64,000 nt of DNA. It comes from Azospirillum sp. CAG:239 (GTDB lineage Bacteria > Pseudomonadota > Alphaproteobacteria > RF32 > CAG-239). Both the position numbers and the translations under genes were made by a program. Position 1 is the stretch's first letter; every line of letters begins with the position of its first letter. Positions 57,147 through 64,000 of the stretch are shown here, piece after piece. The DNA lies in contig FR885511.1 of NCBI GenBank assembly GCA_000436375.1, forward strand, positions 62,001-126,000. The letters run 5' to 3'. The notes under the pieces were generated by a model. It worked only from the letters and a program-made list of their open reading frames with translations, had not been told where the DNA came from and made no database searches.

Positions 57147-58091
57147 ATGAAATATGCATTTGTATTTCCCGGACAAGGTTCACAGTTTGTCGGTATGGGA
57201 AAAGAACTGGCAGAGAATTTTAAAACTGCCAAGGAGGTATTTCAGGAAGTCAACGACGCCCTCTCTCAGGATTTGTTCAAACTGATGGTCGAAGGACCGG
57301 AAAACGAGCTGACGCTTACGGCCAATGCCCAGCCTGCTCTGATGGCCAATTCTATGGCGATTGTGCGCGTTCTGGAAAAAGATTTCGGCGTTAAACTGAA
57401 AGATAAGGCCGCTTTTGTTGCCGGTCATTCGCTCGGCGAATATTCGGCAGCCTGCGCAGCCGGCGTCTTTTCGCTTGAGGATACGGCCAAACTGCTGCGC
57501 ATTCGCGGCGACGCCATGCAGAAGGCGGTGCCGGTCGGCGTTGGCGGCATGGCCGCCGTTATGGGCGTTTCATTTAAGGACGTTCAGGCTCTGGCGGAAG
57601 CCTGTGCCGACGAAGACAACCTCTGTGTTGCCGCCAATGACAATGCCGATGGGCAGGTCGTTTTGTCCGGGCATCTTAAAGCCATTGAAAAAGCGGTGGA
57701 AATTGCTTCTGAATTCGGTGCCAAAAGATGTATCAAACTTCCGGTCAGTGCGCCTTTTCACAGCCCGCTGATGCAGCCGGCTGCCGAAGTTATGGCCCGC
57801 GCCCTGATGCAGGTTGAGGCTCGCGACGCCCAGATTCCGCTGATAGCCAATGTCTTGGCCAGCGCGATTACGGATCACAAGGAAATCGTCAAACGCCTGG
57901 TCGAACAGGTAACCGGTTCGGTTCGCTGGCGGGAGAGCGTTATGTATATGAAGGAGCAGGGCGTTACCGACGTGGCCGAACTCGGCGCCGGAAAAGTGCT
58001 TGCCAATATTATCAAAAGAAGCGACAAGGAAATGAATGCCTTTTCAGTCGGATCGGCCGCTGAAATCGAAGAATTAGCCAAGAATTTATAA
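57147..58091 (+). CDS. fabD: Malonyl-CoA:ACP transacylase
   Basis: Loads malonyl groups on acyl carrier protein in fatty acid synthesis. 314 residues with FPGQGSQFVGMGKEL at the start, the catalytic serine in GHSLGEYSA (about 91-99), the AAND and VSAPFHSPLM histidine motif (about 202) and the closing ELGAGKVL. The ATG at 57147 has GAAGG upstream. It is followed by fabG after 11 nt; acpP and fabF, the usual next genes, are absent. Confidence 0.96.
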   Translation: MKYAFVFPGQGSQFVGMGKELAENFKTAKEVFQEVNDALSQDLFKLMVEGPENELTLTANAQPALMANSMAIVRVLEKDFGVKLKDKAAFVAGHSLGEYSAACAAGVFSLEDTAKLLRIRGDAMQKAVPVGVGGMAAVMGVSFKDVQALAEACADEDNLCVAANDNADGQVVLSGHLKAIEKAVEIASEFGAKRCIKLPVSAPFHSPLMQPAAEVMARALMQVEARDAQIPLIANVLASAITDHKEIVKRLVEQVTGSVRWRESVMYMKEQGVTDVAELGAGKVLANIIKRSDKEMNAFSVGSAAEIEELAKNL

Positions 58092-58102
58092 AGGAGATTA
58101 AC

Positions 58103-58840
58103 ATGTTTGAATTACACGATAAAGTAGCTCTTATTACCGGCGCCGCCGGCGGTCTGGGCGACAAAATTGCCCGTACGCTGCATAAGCAGGGCGCAACGCT
58201 GGCGCTGACTGACATGCGTGCCGAACCGATGGAAAAGCTGAAGGCCGAACTCGGTGACCGCGTCGAAGTTTTTACCGCCAATCTGACTAATCCCGAAGAC
58301 GTTAAAAATCTGGTTTCTCAGGTTGAGGAAAAGCTTGGCCGCATTGATATTCTGGTTAATAATGCCGGCCTGACCCGCGACAACCTGTTTATCCGCATGA
58401 GCGACGAAGACTGGCAGCTGGTTCTGGACGTTAACCTTTCTGCCGGTTTCAAACTGGCCAAAGCTGCCGTTCGCGGCATGATGAAGCGCCGCTTCGGCCG
58501 CATTATCGGCATTGCCTCGGTTGTCGGCGTTACCGGCAATGCAGGACAGGCCAACTATTCGGCTTCCAAAGCCGGCATGATTGCCATGAACAAGTGTCTG
58601 GCGCAGGAAGTCGGTTCCCGCGGCATTACCGTCAACTCGATTGCGCCGGGCTTTATCAGAACACCGATGACCGATGTTCTGCCTGATGACGTCAAAGCGG
58701 CGCTGTTGGCCAAAATTCCGGAAGGAAAGCTCGGCGAAGCGCAGGATATTGCCAATGTTGTCGCTTTTCTGGCTTCTGACGAAGCCCAGTACATTACCGG
58801 CCAGACGATTAACATCAACGGCGGTATGGCGATGATTTAG
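58103..58840 (+). CDS. fabG: 3-oxoacyl-ACP reductase
   Basis: NADPH-dependent short-chain dehydrogenase that reduces beta-ketoacyl-ACP. 245 residues: TGAAGGLGDKIA (cofactor motif, about 11-22), NNAGLTRDNLFIRM (about 88-101), the catalytic tetrad Asn, Ser139 region (GIASVVGVTGNAGQ), YSASKAG (Tyr about 152, Lys 156) and PGFIRTPMT. It is coupled to fabD and ends with a strong terminator. The pair is cut from the rest of the usual fab cluster. Confidence 0.95.
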   Translation: MFELHDKVALITGAAGGLGDKIARTLHKQGATLALTDMRAEPMEKLKAELGDRVEVFTANLTNPEDVKNLVSQVEEKLGRIDILVNNAGLTRDNLFIRMSDEDWQLVLDVNLSAGFKLAKAAVRGMMKRRFGRIIGIASVVGVTGNAGQANYSASKAGMIAMNKCLAQEVGSRGITVNSIAPGFIRTPMTDVLPDDVKAALLAKIPEGKLGEAQDIANVVAFLASDEAQYITGQTININGGMAMI

Positions 58841-58866
58841 ACGAAAACGAAACCGTTTTTCGTAAA

Positions 58867-58896
58867 AAGCCGTCCGGTGCCGGGCGGCTTTTTTTT
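58867..58896 (+). terminator. fabDG terminator
   Basis: AAGCCGTCC (58867-58875) pairs with the complement through GGGCGGCTT (58882-58890), one T-G pair, followed by eight T in total. Confidence 0.85.
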
Positions 58897-59017
58897 GTCT
58901 GCGAAAAAGTACAACAGGATTTATACAAAATTTTTGCCAGGCATTATTTTAGTTGTTTTAAATTATAAAATCGTGTATGTGTGAATCTATTACGTAATAA
59001 TTGTAAACGGCAGGCAA

Positions 59018-60175
59018 ATGACAAAAGTAACCGATGATGAGCGTTTGATTGAAAAGTCAGGATATTTCAGGGAAAAATGGTATCTCAGAAATTATCCCGA
59101 AGCGGCCGGCAGCGGTCTGGCGCCGGCCAGACACTATTTGCAGGAAGGTTGGAAGAAAGGGTTTCGCCCGTCCATGCAGTTTGATCATGAATTTTATCTC
59201 AATACTTATCCGGAGGTCAACGAGGCCGGAATCTGCCCTTTGGTTCATTATGAGAGAGAAGGCCGGCGGAAAGGATATTTTCCCAACGCGCGCCAATTGT
59301 ACAAGAGCATTTGGAAGCAAAACCGGGCCGGGTTTGCGGACAGGCTGAAGTTTTGGGCGGCGAAGCTGGGGCTGCCGGGTGTTAAAAAACCGGCATATCT
59401 GTCGCTGGCCGCGATTATTAAGAATGAGGCGCCGTATATCAGAGAATGGGTCTGTTTCTATTATCTGAACGGCGTTGAGAAATTTTACCTTTACGACAAT
59501 GAAAGCGAAGACAATCTCAGAGAGGTTCTGTCCGATTTTGTCTCGGCGGGAATTGTGGAGATAATCAATTGTCCCGGAAAGGCAAAACAGGTGCCGGCTT
59601 ATAACGATGCGCTGAGCCGCCTGCGCTATAAAACGCAATGGCTGATGATTGTCGATGCAGACGAGTTTATGATTGTCAACGGAAACAAAAAAATTTCGGA
59701 ATTTCTGAAAGATTATGAAAAGTATGCGGCGCTTGCGGTAAACTGGGTTATGTACGACTACGGCGGTTTGCTTAAAAAGCCCGAAGGTCTGGTTCTGGAA
59801 AATTACCGTACGGTTCACGGAAAGTTTCATCCGAAAAACCTGCATGTGAAATCGGTGATTAATCCCCGAAAAGTTGCCCTTTGCGTTAATCCTCATTATT
59901 GCGAATACAAGGGCGGCAATTATGCGGTAAATGAAAATTTCGAAAAAGTTGTCGGACCGGTTACGGCTGTGCAGAGCATTGATAAAATCAGACTGAACCA
60001 TTATTACTGTAAGTCGTATGAGGAATATGAGGCAAAAGTTGCCAGAGGTTTGGCCGACTCATATTTCAAATATACCATCAAAAAAGAAGATTACGCCTTC
60101 GACGATGCGACGGAAGACTATGTTGCCGGACGTTTTGCTGGGCCGGTAAGATCGCTGATGGAGAAGGGCGTATGA
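59018..60175 (+). CDS. Glycosyltransferase of GT92/DUF23-like type
   Basis: A 385-residue cytosolic protein. Two N-terminal repeats (YFREKWYLRNYPEAAGSG and FDHEFYLNTYPEVNEAG, both ending in a HY-L/E-E-G motif) are the small repeat often found before bacterial glycosyltransferase domains. The catalytic region starts at about 130 with LSLAAIIKNEAPYIREWV and contains the VDADEFM acidic motif (about 213-219) with later YYCKSYEEY. It is a glycan-modifying enzyme of unknown specificity, probably for surface polysaccharide. It overlaps the next gene by 4 nt (ATGA). Confidence 0.75.
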   Translation: MTKVTDDERLIEKSGYFREKWYLRNYPEAAGSGLAPARHYLQEGWKKGFRPSMQFDHEFYLNTYPEVNEAGICPLVHYEREGRRKGYFPNARQLYKSIWKQNRAGFADRLKFWAAKLGLPGVKKPAYLSLAAIIKNEAPYIREWVCFYYLNGVEKFYLYDNESEDNLREVLSDFVSAGIVEIINCPGKAKQVPAYNDALSRLRYKTQWLMIVDADEFMIVNGNKKISEFLKDYEKYAALAVNWVMYDYGGLLKKPEGLVLENYRTVHGKFHPKNLHVKSVINPRKVALCVNPHYCEYKGGNYAVNENFEKVVGPVTAVQSIDKIRLNHYYCKSYEEYEAKVARGLADSYFKYTIKKEDYAFDDATEDYVAGRFAGPVRSLMEKGV

Positions 60176-60993
60176 AAATCATTTCCGTGGTCAGGGACTT
60201 TGAGATGTATGACCGGCTGGTCAGAAACAATCCGTTCAACAAAGGCGCGGACTTTTCCTGTTTTGACAACCGGCAGGAAAATCTCGGCATTGCCGCCAGA
60301 TACAATCAGTTTTTAAACGGATATGATTTTGCCGACGAAGACTGGCTGATTTTCTGCCATGAGGACTGGGAAGTCCGCGAAGCCTGGCAGCCGCTGCTGG
60401 AGCGGCTGGATAAAAACCGTCTTTACGGAGTGGCTGGCATTCGTTCCTTTCGTTTCGGACGGTCGGTGTATGAACAGTTTGCCGGGTGTATCCGCGAATC
60501 GCAGAAAGACGGTTCGGAACAGATTGTCCGGGGCGAACCGATTTTTTCGCCGCAGGAAGTTGACACTTTTGACTGCCAGTGCCTGATTGTTCACTCTTGT
60601 CTGATAAAAGAGTACAATTTGCGCTTTGACGAGAATCTGACTTTTGATCTGTATGGCGAGGAACTCTCTATCGGTGCAAGGGAAAATTACGGCATAAGGT
60701 CCTGTGTCGTGCCTTTGGTCTGTCAGCATTATTCCCGCGGCCGGCTTTCACAGCGGTTTACGGACGGAATCGAATATCTGAATCGGAAATATGCCGGGGC
60801 AAAAAGGGTTTACGCCAATGTTGTGAGTCCGTCCATGCTGGTTTACAACCGGAAAAAACATAAGCGTCTTAAACCGGTTATGTATCGCGAATCGTTTTTG
60901 AATTTTTTGTTCAGCCGCAAAATTACCAGGTCGGGCAGAATGCAGATTAAAATCTGCAAGCTTCCGGTAGCGAGCATTAAAATGTGCAAATAG
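60172..60993 (+). CDS. Glycosyltransferase-like protein
   Basis: A 273-residue protein with IISVVRDFEMYDRLV at the start, NLGIAARYNQFL (about 38-49), the acidic LIFCHEDWEV (about 59-68, in the DxD position) and a long middle segment with CIRES and VDTFDCQCLIVHS. This is the pattern of the Glyco_tranf_2_5/StrF-like group. The C-terminal 60 residues are basic. ATGA coupling to the preceding transferase supports a joint function in surface glycan assembly. Donor and acceptor are unknown. Confidence 0.68.
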   Translation: MKIISVVRDFEMYDRLVRNNPFNKGADFSCFDNRQENLGIAARYNQFLNGYDFADEDWLIFCHEDWEVREAWQPLLERLDKNRLYGVAGIRSFRFGRSVYEQFAGCIRESQKDGSEQIVRGEPIFSPQEVDTFDCQCLIVHSCLIKEYNLRFDENLTFDLYGEELSIGARENYGIRSCVVPLVCQHYSRGRLSQRFTDGIEYLNRKYAGAKRVYANVVSPSMLVYNRKKHKRLKPVMYRESFLNFLFSRKITRSGRMQIKICKLPVASIKMCK

Positions 60994-61076
60994 GTGTTTT
61001 TTTTGATAAAAAAATGCTGGATTTTTTCTGACGATGTGGTATATCTATTGACAATATCAGGAAAAATTATTGGAAA

Positions 61077-61101
61077 GTGGGGTCGAAAGCCCCGCTTTTT
61101 T
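61077..61101 (+). terminator. Terminator-like hairpin just before rimP
   Basis: GTGGGG (61077-61082) and CCCCGC (61090-61095) pair across a small loop with a GAAA cap, followed by six T. It may end the glycosyltransferase transcript or attenuate rimP; a TTGACA at 61048-61053 lies before it without a clear -10. Confidence 0.6.
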
Positions 61102-61118
61102 GTTAAGGAAAACGAAAA

Positions 61119-61622
61119 ATGCAGAGCAAACACCCTTTACAGGACATGCTGGAACCGGAGATTAACCGTCTGGGTTTTGACGTGGTCCGCATTTTAACCA
61201 TCGGACAGAAGAATCCGACCCTGCAGATTATGATTGAGCGCAAGGATCGCACCGACATCGTGGTTGAGGACTGCGCGACGGTCAGTCGTGCGGTTTCGGA
61301 AATTCTGGACGAGAAAGACCCGATCAAAGACCAGTATAATCTGGAAGTCAGCTCTCCGGGGCTTGACCGGCCGCTGACAGTTTTGGAACATTTTCAGCGT
61401 TTTGCCGGATATGACGCAAAAATCGAAACTTCGTCCGAGGTTGATGCCCGCAAACGTTTCAAAGGAAAAATCATTTCTGTCGACGACAGGGAAAACATTC
61501 ATTTTGACATGGACGGCAAAGAATGGGTTATTCCGTTTGCCGCCGTGTCGAAAGCCAAACTGCTGATAACCGACGAGCTTCTTGCCAAGTACGAGGAGAC
61601 TCATCCGGAAATCGAACTGTAA
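61119..61622 (+). CDS. rimP: Ribosome maturation factor RimP
   Basis: Assists 30S subunit maturation. 167 residues: LGFDVVRI (about 17-24), TLQIMIER, VVEDCATVSRAVSEILD (about 46-62), YNLEVSSPGLDRPL (the signature, about 76-89) and the C-terminal SH3-like domain with VDDRENIHFDMDGKEW. First gene of rimP-nusA-ylxR-infB. AAGGA lies 10 nt before the start. Confidence 0.95.
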   Translation: MQSKHPLQDMLEPEINRLGFDVVRILTIGQKNPTLQIMIERKDRTDIVVEDCATVSRAVSEILDEKDPIKDQYNLEVSSPGLDRPLTVLEHFQRFAGYDAKIETSSEVDARKRFKGKIISVDDRENIHFDMDGKEWVIPFAAVSKAKLLITDELLAKYEETHPEIEL

Positions 61623-61656
61623 CTTTATTCGTAACCGACTTAATTAAGAGGACAAA

Positions 61657-63183
61657 ATGCAAAATATCGAAAGTATGCCCAGACCCGAAATTATTCTTGT
61701 GGCCGATACCGTGGCCAGAGAAAAGAACATTGACAAGGAAGACGTGTTTACCGCCATGGAAGTGGCCATTCAAAAGGCCGGTCGTTCCAAATACGGTTTT
61801 GAACATGACATCCGTGCCAATATCGACCGCAAGACCGGGGCTATTTCGCTGGCCCGTTACCGTGAGGTTGTCGAGGGTCCGGAAAATGTTGAAAACGAAG
61901 TTACGCAGCTGACGCTGGAAGATGCCAAAATGTACGACGCCAATGCCAAAGTCGGCGATTTTATCATTGACCAGCTGCCGCCGATTGATTTCGGCCGCAT
62001 TGCCGCTCAGACCGCCAAGCAGGTAATTGTGCAGAAAGTCCGCGATGCCGAACGCAACAAGCAGTTTGAGGAATACAAGGAAAAAATCGGCACGATTGTC
62101 AACGGCACGATTAAGAGAATCGAGTTCGGCAACGTTATTTTGGACATCGGCAAAACCGAAGCCATTTTGCGCCGCGACGAAATCATTCCGCGGGAGAAGT
62201 TTAAGAACGGCGACCGCGTCCGCGCATATGTTCTGGACGTTCGCCGCGAAAACAAGGGCCCGCAGGTTTTTCTGTCCCGTACCTGTCCGGAATTTATGGC
62301 CAAGCTGTTCACGCAGGAAGTTCCGGAAATTTATGACGGCATTGTCAAAATTATGGGCGTTGCCCGCGATCCGGGGTCAAAAGCCAAAATCGCCGTTAAA
62401 ACCGACGATATGACGATTGATCCGGTCGGCGCCTGCGTCGGTTTGCGCGGTATTCGCGTACAGGCGGTGGTTACCGAACTGCAGGGCGAGAAAATCGATA
62501 TTGTTCCTTATTCCGAGGACAAGGCGCAGTACATTGTCAGCGCCTTGTCGCCGGCCGAAGTTACCAAGGTGGTTCTGGACGAGGAAAACAACCGTATTGA
62601 GGCGGTTGTTCCGCAGGAACAGTTTTCGCTGGCCATCGGCCGCCGCGGCCAGAATGTCAAGCTGGCTTCCCAGCTGCTGGGCTGCGACATTGACGTTCTG
62701 ACCGAAGAGCAGGAACAGGAACGCCGCTCCAATGAAAACAAGGTTCGTTCGCAGCGCTTTATCGAAGCTTTGGACGTTGACGAGATGATTGCGCATCTGC
62801 TGATTGCCGAAGGTTTTTCGACCGTTGACGAAATTGCGCTGGTTCCGCTGTCCGAATTAGCCGAAATCGAAGGTTTTGACGAAGACGTTGCCGCCGAGCT
62901 TCAGAAACGTGCCAAAGACTTTATTGCCAAGCGCAATGAAGAATTTGCCGAAAAGAGCAAGACGCTGGGTATTGACGAGCAGTTGAAAACTGTTGAAGGG
63001 TTGGATCAGGACATGATCCTGACGCTGGCCGGCAAAGGTGTCAAGACGCTTGACGACTTGGCCGATCTGGCTGCCGACGAACTGATGGAAATGCTCGGTG
63101 AAAACGTTCTTTCCGAAGTCGAAGCGAACAAAGTTATTATGAAGGCCAGAGAGCACTGGTTCTCGGAAGAAACGAGCTTATAA
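61657..63183 (+). CDS. nusA: Transcription termination/antitermination factor NusA
   Basis: Binds RNA polymerase and modulates pausing, termination and antitermination. 508 residues: N-terminal RNAP-binding domain with VFTAMEVAIQKAGRSKYG (about 28-45), S1 domain (about 135-200, IGTIVNGTIKRIEFGNVI), KH1-KH2 (VGACVGLRGIRVQAVV and FSLAIGRRGQNVKLAS) and two C-terminal helix-hairpin-helix acidic repeats (about 365-500), as is normal in proteobacteria. It sits 34 nt after rimP. Confidence 0.97.
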   Translation: MQNIESMPRPEIILVADTVAREKNIDKEDVFTAMEVAIQKAGRSKYGFEHDIRANIDRKTGAISLARYREVVEGPENVENEVTQLTLEDAKMYDANAKVGDFIIDQLPPIDFGRIAAQTAKQVIVQKVRDAERNKQFEEYKEKIGTIVNGTIKRIEFGNVILDIGKTEAILRRDEIIPREKFKNGDRVRAYVLDVRRENKGPQVFLSRTCPEFMAKLFTQEVPEIYDGIVKIMGVARDPGSKAKIAVKTDDMTIDPVGACVGLRGIRVQAVVTELQGEKIDIVPYSEDKAQYIVSALSPAEVTKVVLDEENNRIEAVVPQEQFSLAIGRRGQNVKLASQLLGCDIDVLTEEQEQERRSNENKVRSQRFIEALDVDEMIAHLLIAEGFSTVDEIALVPLSELAEIEGFDEDVAAELQKRAKDFIAKRNEEFAEKSKTLGIDEQLKTVEGLDQDMILTLAGKGVKTLDDLADLAADELMEMLGENVLSEVEANKVIMKAREHWFSEETSL

Positions 63184-63307
63184 GGCACCCGGAGCGATTT
63201 TACGGGGTCGGTAAAAATTCACGCGGTTTTTCCGTCCCCGGAAATTACTCCGTCAGTTCCTTTAATCTCAGTTCTTCATGCTTTTTTGTTGTTGGGTTGA
63301 AACGAAA

Positions 63308-63880
63308 ATGAAACAGGAAACGGAAAATCGCAAATGTATTGTCTGCGGCGAGGTTAAGGAAAAAGAGCTGCTTTTGCGCTTTACGCTGGCGCCGGACAAT
63401 CAGGTCGTTCCCGACTTTAAGAAAAAACTGCCGGGGAAAGGGATTTATGTTTCGGTTTCCAAAACAGCGTTGCAGAAGGCAGTGGAAAAGAATTTGTTTG
63501 CAAAAGCTGTGAAAAAAAACGCTAAAGTTAGTGCGGAATTGGTTCAAACCGTGGAAAATATCCTGAGAAAAAAAGGTTTGGAATCAATCTGTTTGGCAAA
63601 GAAAGCCGGGGATTTTGTTACCGGTTTTGAAAAAGTGGGCGAAAAAATCAGACACGGCAAGGCGGCCTTTCTGCTTGAAGCTGCGGACGCCGGCGCCGAC
63701 GGACATCAGAAAATTACGGCTTTGGCCAACGGTCTGGAAATTTTCGCTTTATACAGTGTTGAGGAGTTGGATAAGGCATTAGACAGGGTTAATACGGTTC
63801 ATGCGGCGCTGCTGAAAGGCGATATGGCGAAACTGGTTCATACCGATTTGGTTCGGCTGCAAAGGTTTTTGAATTCATAA
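63308..63880 (+). CDS. YlxR (DUF448) fused to L7Ae-like domain
   Basis: RNA-binding protein of 190 residues typical of alphaproteobacteria. N-terminal DUF448/YlxR domain with RKCIVCGEVKEKELLLRF (about 7-24) and GKGIYVSVSKTALQKAVEKN (about 44-63), then an L7Ae/YlxQ-like domain (about 100-190) starting ICLAKKAGDFVTGFEKVGEKI. YlxR/RnpM homologs can modulate RNase P or gene expression. The ATG at 63308 is chosen by homology over an in-frame upstream start. Encoded between nusA and infB, the normal place. Confidence 0.9.
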   Translation: MKQETENRKCIVCGEVKEKELLLRFTLAPDNQVVPDFKKKLPGKGIYVSVSKTALQKAVEKNLFAKAVKKNAKVSAELVQTVENILRKKGLESICLAKKAGDFVTGFEKVGEKIRHGKAAFLLEAADAGADGHQKITALANGLEIFALYSVEELDKALDRVNTVHAALLKGDMAKLVHTDLVRLQRFLNS

Positions 63881-63911
63881 ATTTTGAAAAGAGTACGGAG
63901 ATACAAACAGA

Positions 63912-64000
63912 ATGACACAAGATAATGCAAACAATAAACTCACATTATCGGGCAAATCTACACTTACACTTAAGAATATCGGCGACACTTCCAGGTCGCA
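63912..64000 (+). CDS. infB: Translation initiation factor IF-2 (5' part)
   Basis: Only the first 29 codons are present; the window end cuts the gene. The N-terminus MTQDNANNKLTLSGKSTLTL with KNIGDTSRS matches the IF2_N leader of alphaproteobacterial IF-2 (typical LTLSGKKTLTLK). Fourth gene of the rimP-nusA-ylxR-infB operon. Confidence 0.88.
   Translation, partial: MTQDNANNKLTLSGKSTLTLKNIGDTSRS

Noticed and set aside
1-64000. CRISPR array, rRNA, tRNA, prophage or complete insertion sequence
   Set aside because: No regular spacer-repeat pattern, no recognisable RNA gene sequence, no transposase or phage structural gene was found; xerD is the housekeeping recombinase.

Overview
The window reads as chromosomal DNA of an anaerobic or fermentative member of the Alphaproteobacteria, probably an uncultured host-associated lineage. 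The alphaproteobacterial assignment rests on gene neighbourhoods: secB divergent from tim44-mltA-(membrane protein)-smr; a Mic60-like gene followed by a HemY-like gene; aroK next to a CNNM/CorC protein and divergent from xerD; the alphaproteobacterial addB-addA-trxA cluster; lptF-lptD-surA-rsmA; and rimP-nusA-(YlxR/L7Ae fusion)-infB. The anaerobic inference comes from a hydCBA-type NADH-linked [FeFe] hydrogenase. There are no tRNA or rRNA genes, no CRISPR array and no intact insertion sequence.

Layout. 1-9.1 kb: AmpG permease, NrdR-controlled class I ribonucleotide reductase (nrdAB), secB, tim44-mltA-membrane protein-smr, then the first structured-RNA/HTH cassette (A). 9.1-17.3 kb: nth, tsaD, mic60, hemY, an ADP-dependent sugar kinase, an N-formylglutamate-amidohydrolase-like gene, a CNNM/CorC protein and aroK. 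17.3-25.8 kb: a 47-residue membrane protein, xerD, a REP-like intergenic stretch, two related unknown genes, rsmA, surA, lptD, lptF. 25.9-34.2 kb: a highly charged coiled-coil protein, the hydrogenase operon, the second cassette (B, minus strand) and a divergent GlgA-type synthase. 34.3-43.1 kb: grpE, rph, rdgB, addB, addA, trxA. 43.2-50.2 kb: a third cassette with an unrelated RNA (C), a DMT-like permease, hemW with a palindromic insert near its start, hslUV, and a large probable lipoprotein with an inactivated trypsin-like domain. 50.2-64 kb: comM, a small lipoprotein, rpsF-rpsR-rplI, ftsK, a glycosyltransferase, fabD-fabG, two more glycosyltransferases, and rimP-nusA-ylxR-infB (infB cut by the window end).

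Most notable signal: three copies of one architecture, namely a strong promoter, then 170-300 nt of highly structured RNA, then a 75-77 residue XRE-like helix-turn-helix protein. Copies A and B lie 23 kb apart in opposite orientation. Their RNAs have diverged in sequence but keep their helices through paired compensatory changes, and each ends in an intrinsic terminator about 26 nt before the HTH start codon. Alternative pairings that would break the terminator are kept in both. This looks like an attenuation-type regulator or an RNA-protein partner system; I do not recognise it as a described family. Copy C has a different sequence but comparable long-range helices, and no terminator.

Other points for follow-up: an ADP-dependent sugar kinase (rare in bacteria), an oxygen-dependent RNR beside an oxygen-sensitive hydrogenase, a pseudoprotease with a Cys-rich repeat, a paralogous pair with an acyl-carrier-like tail, and several dispersed palindromic elements.
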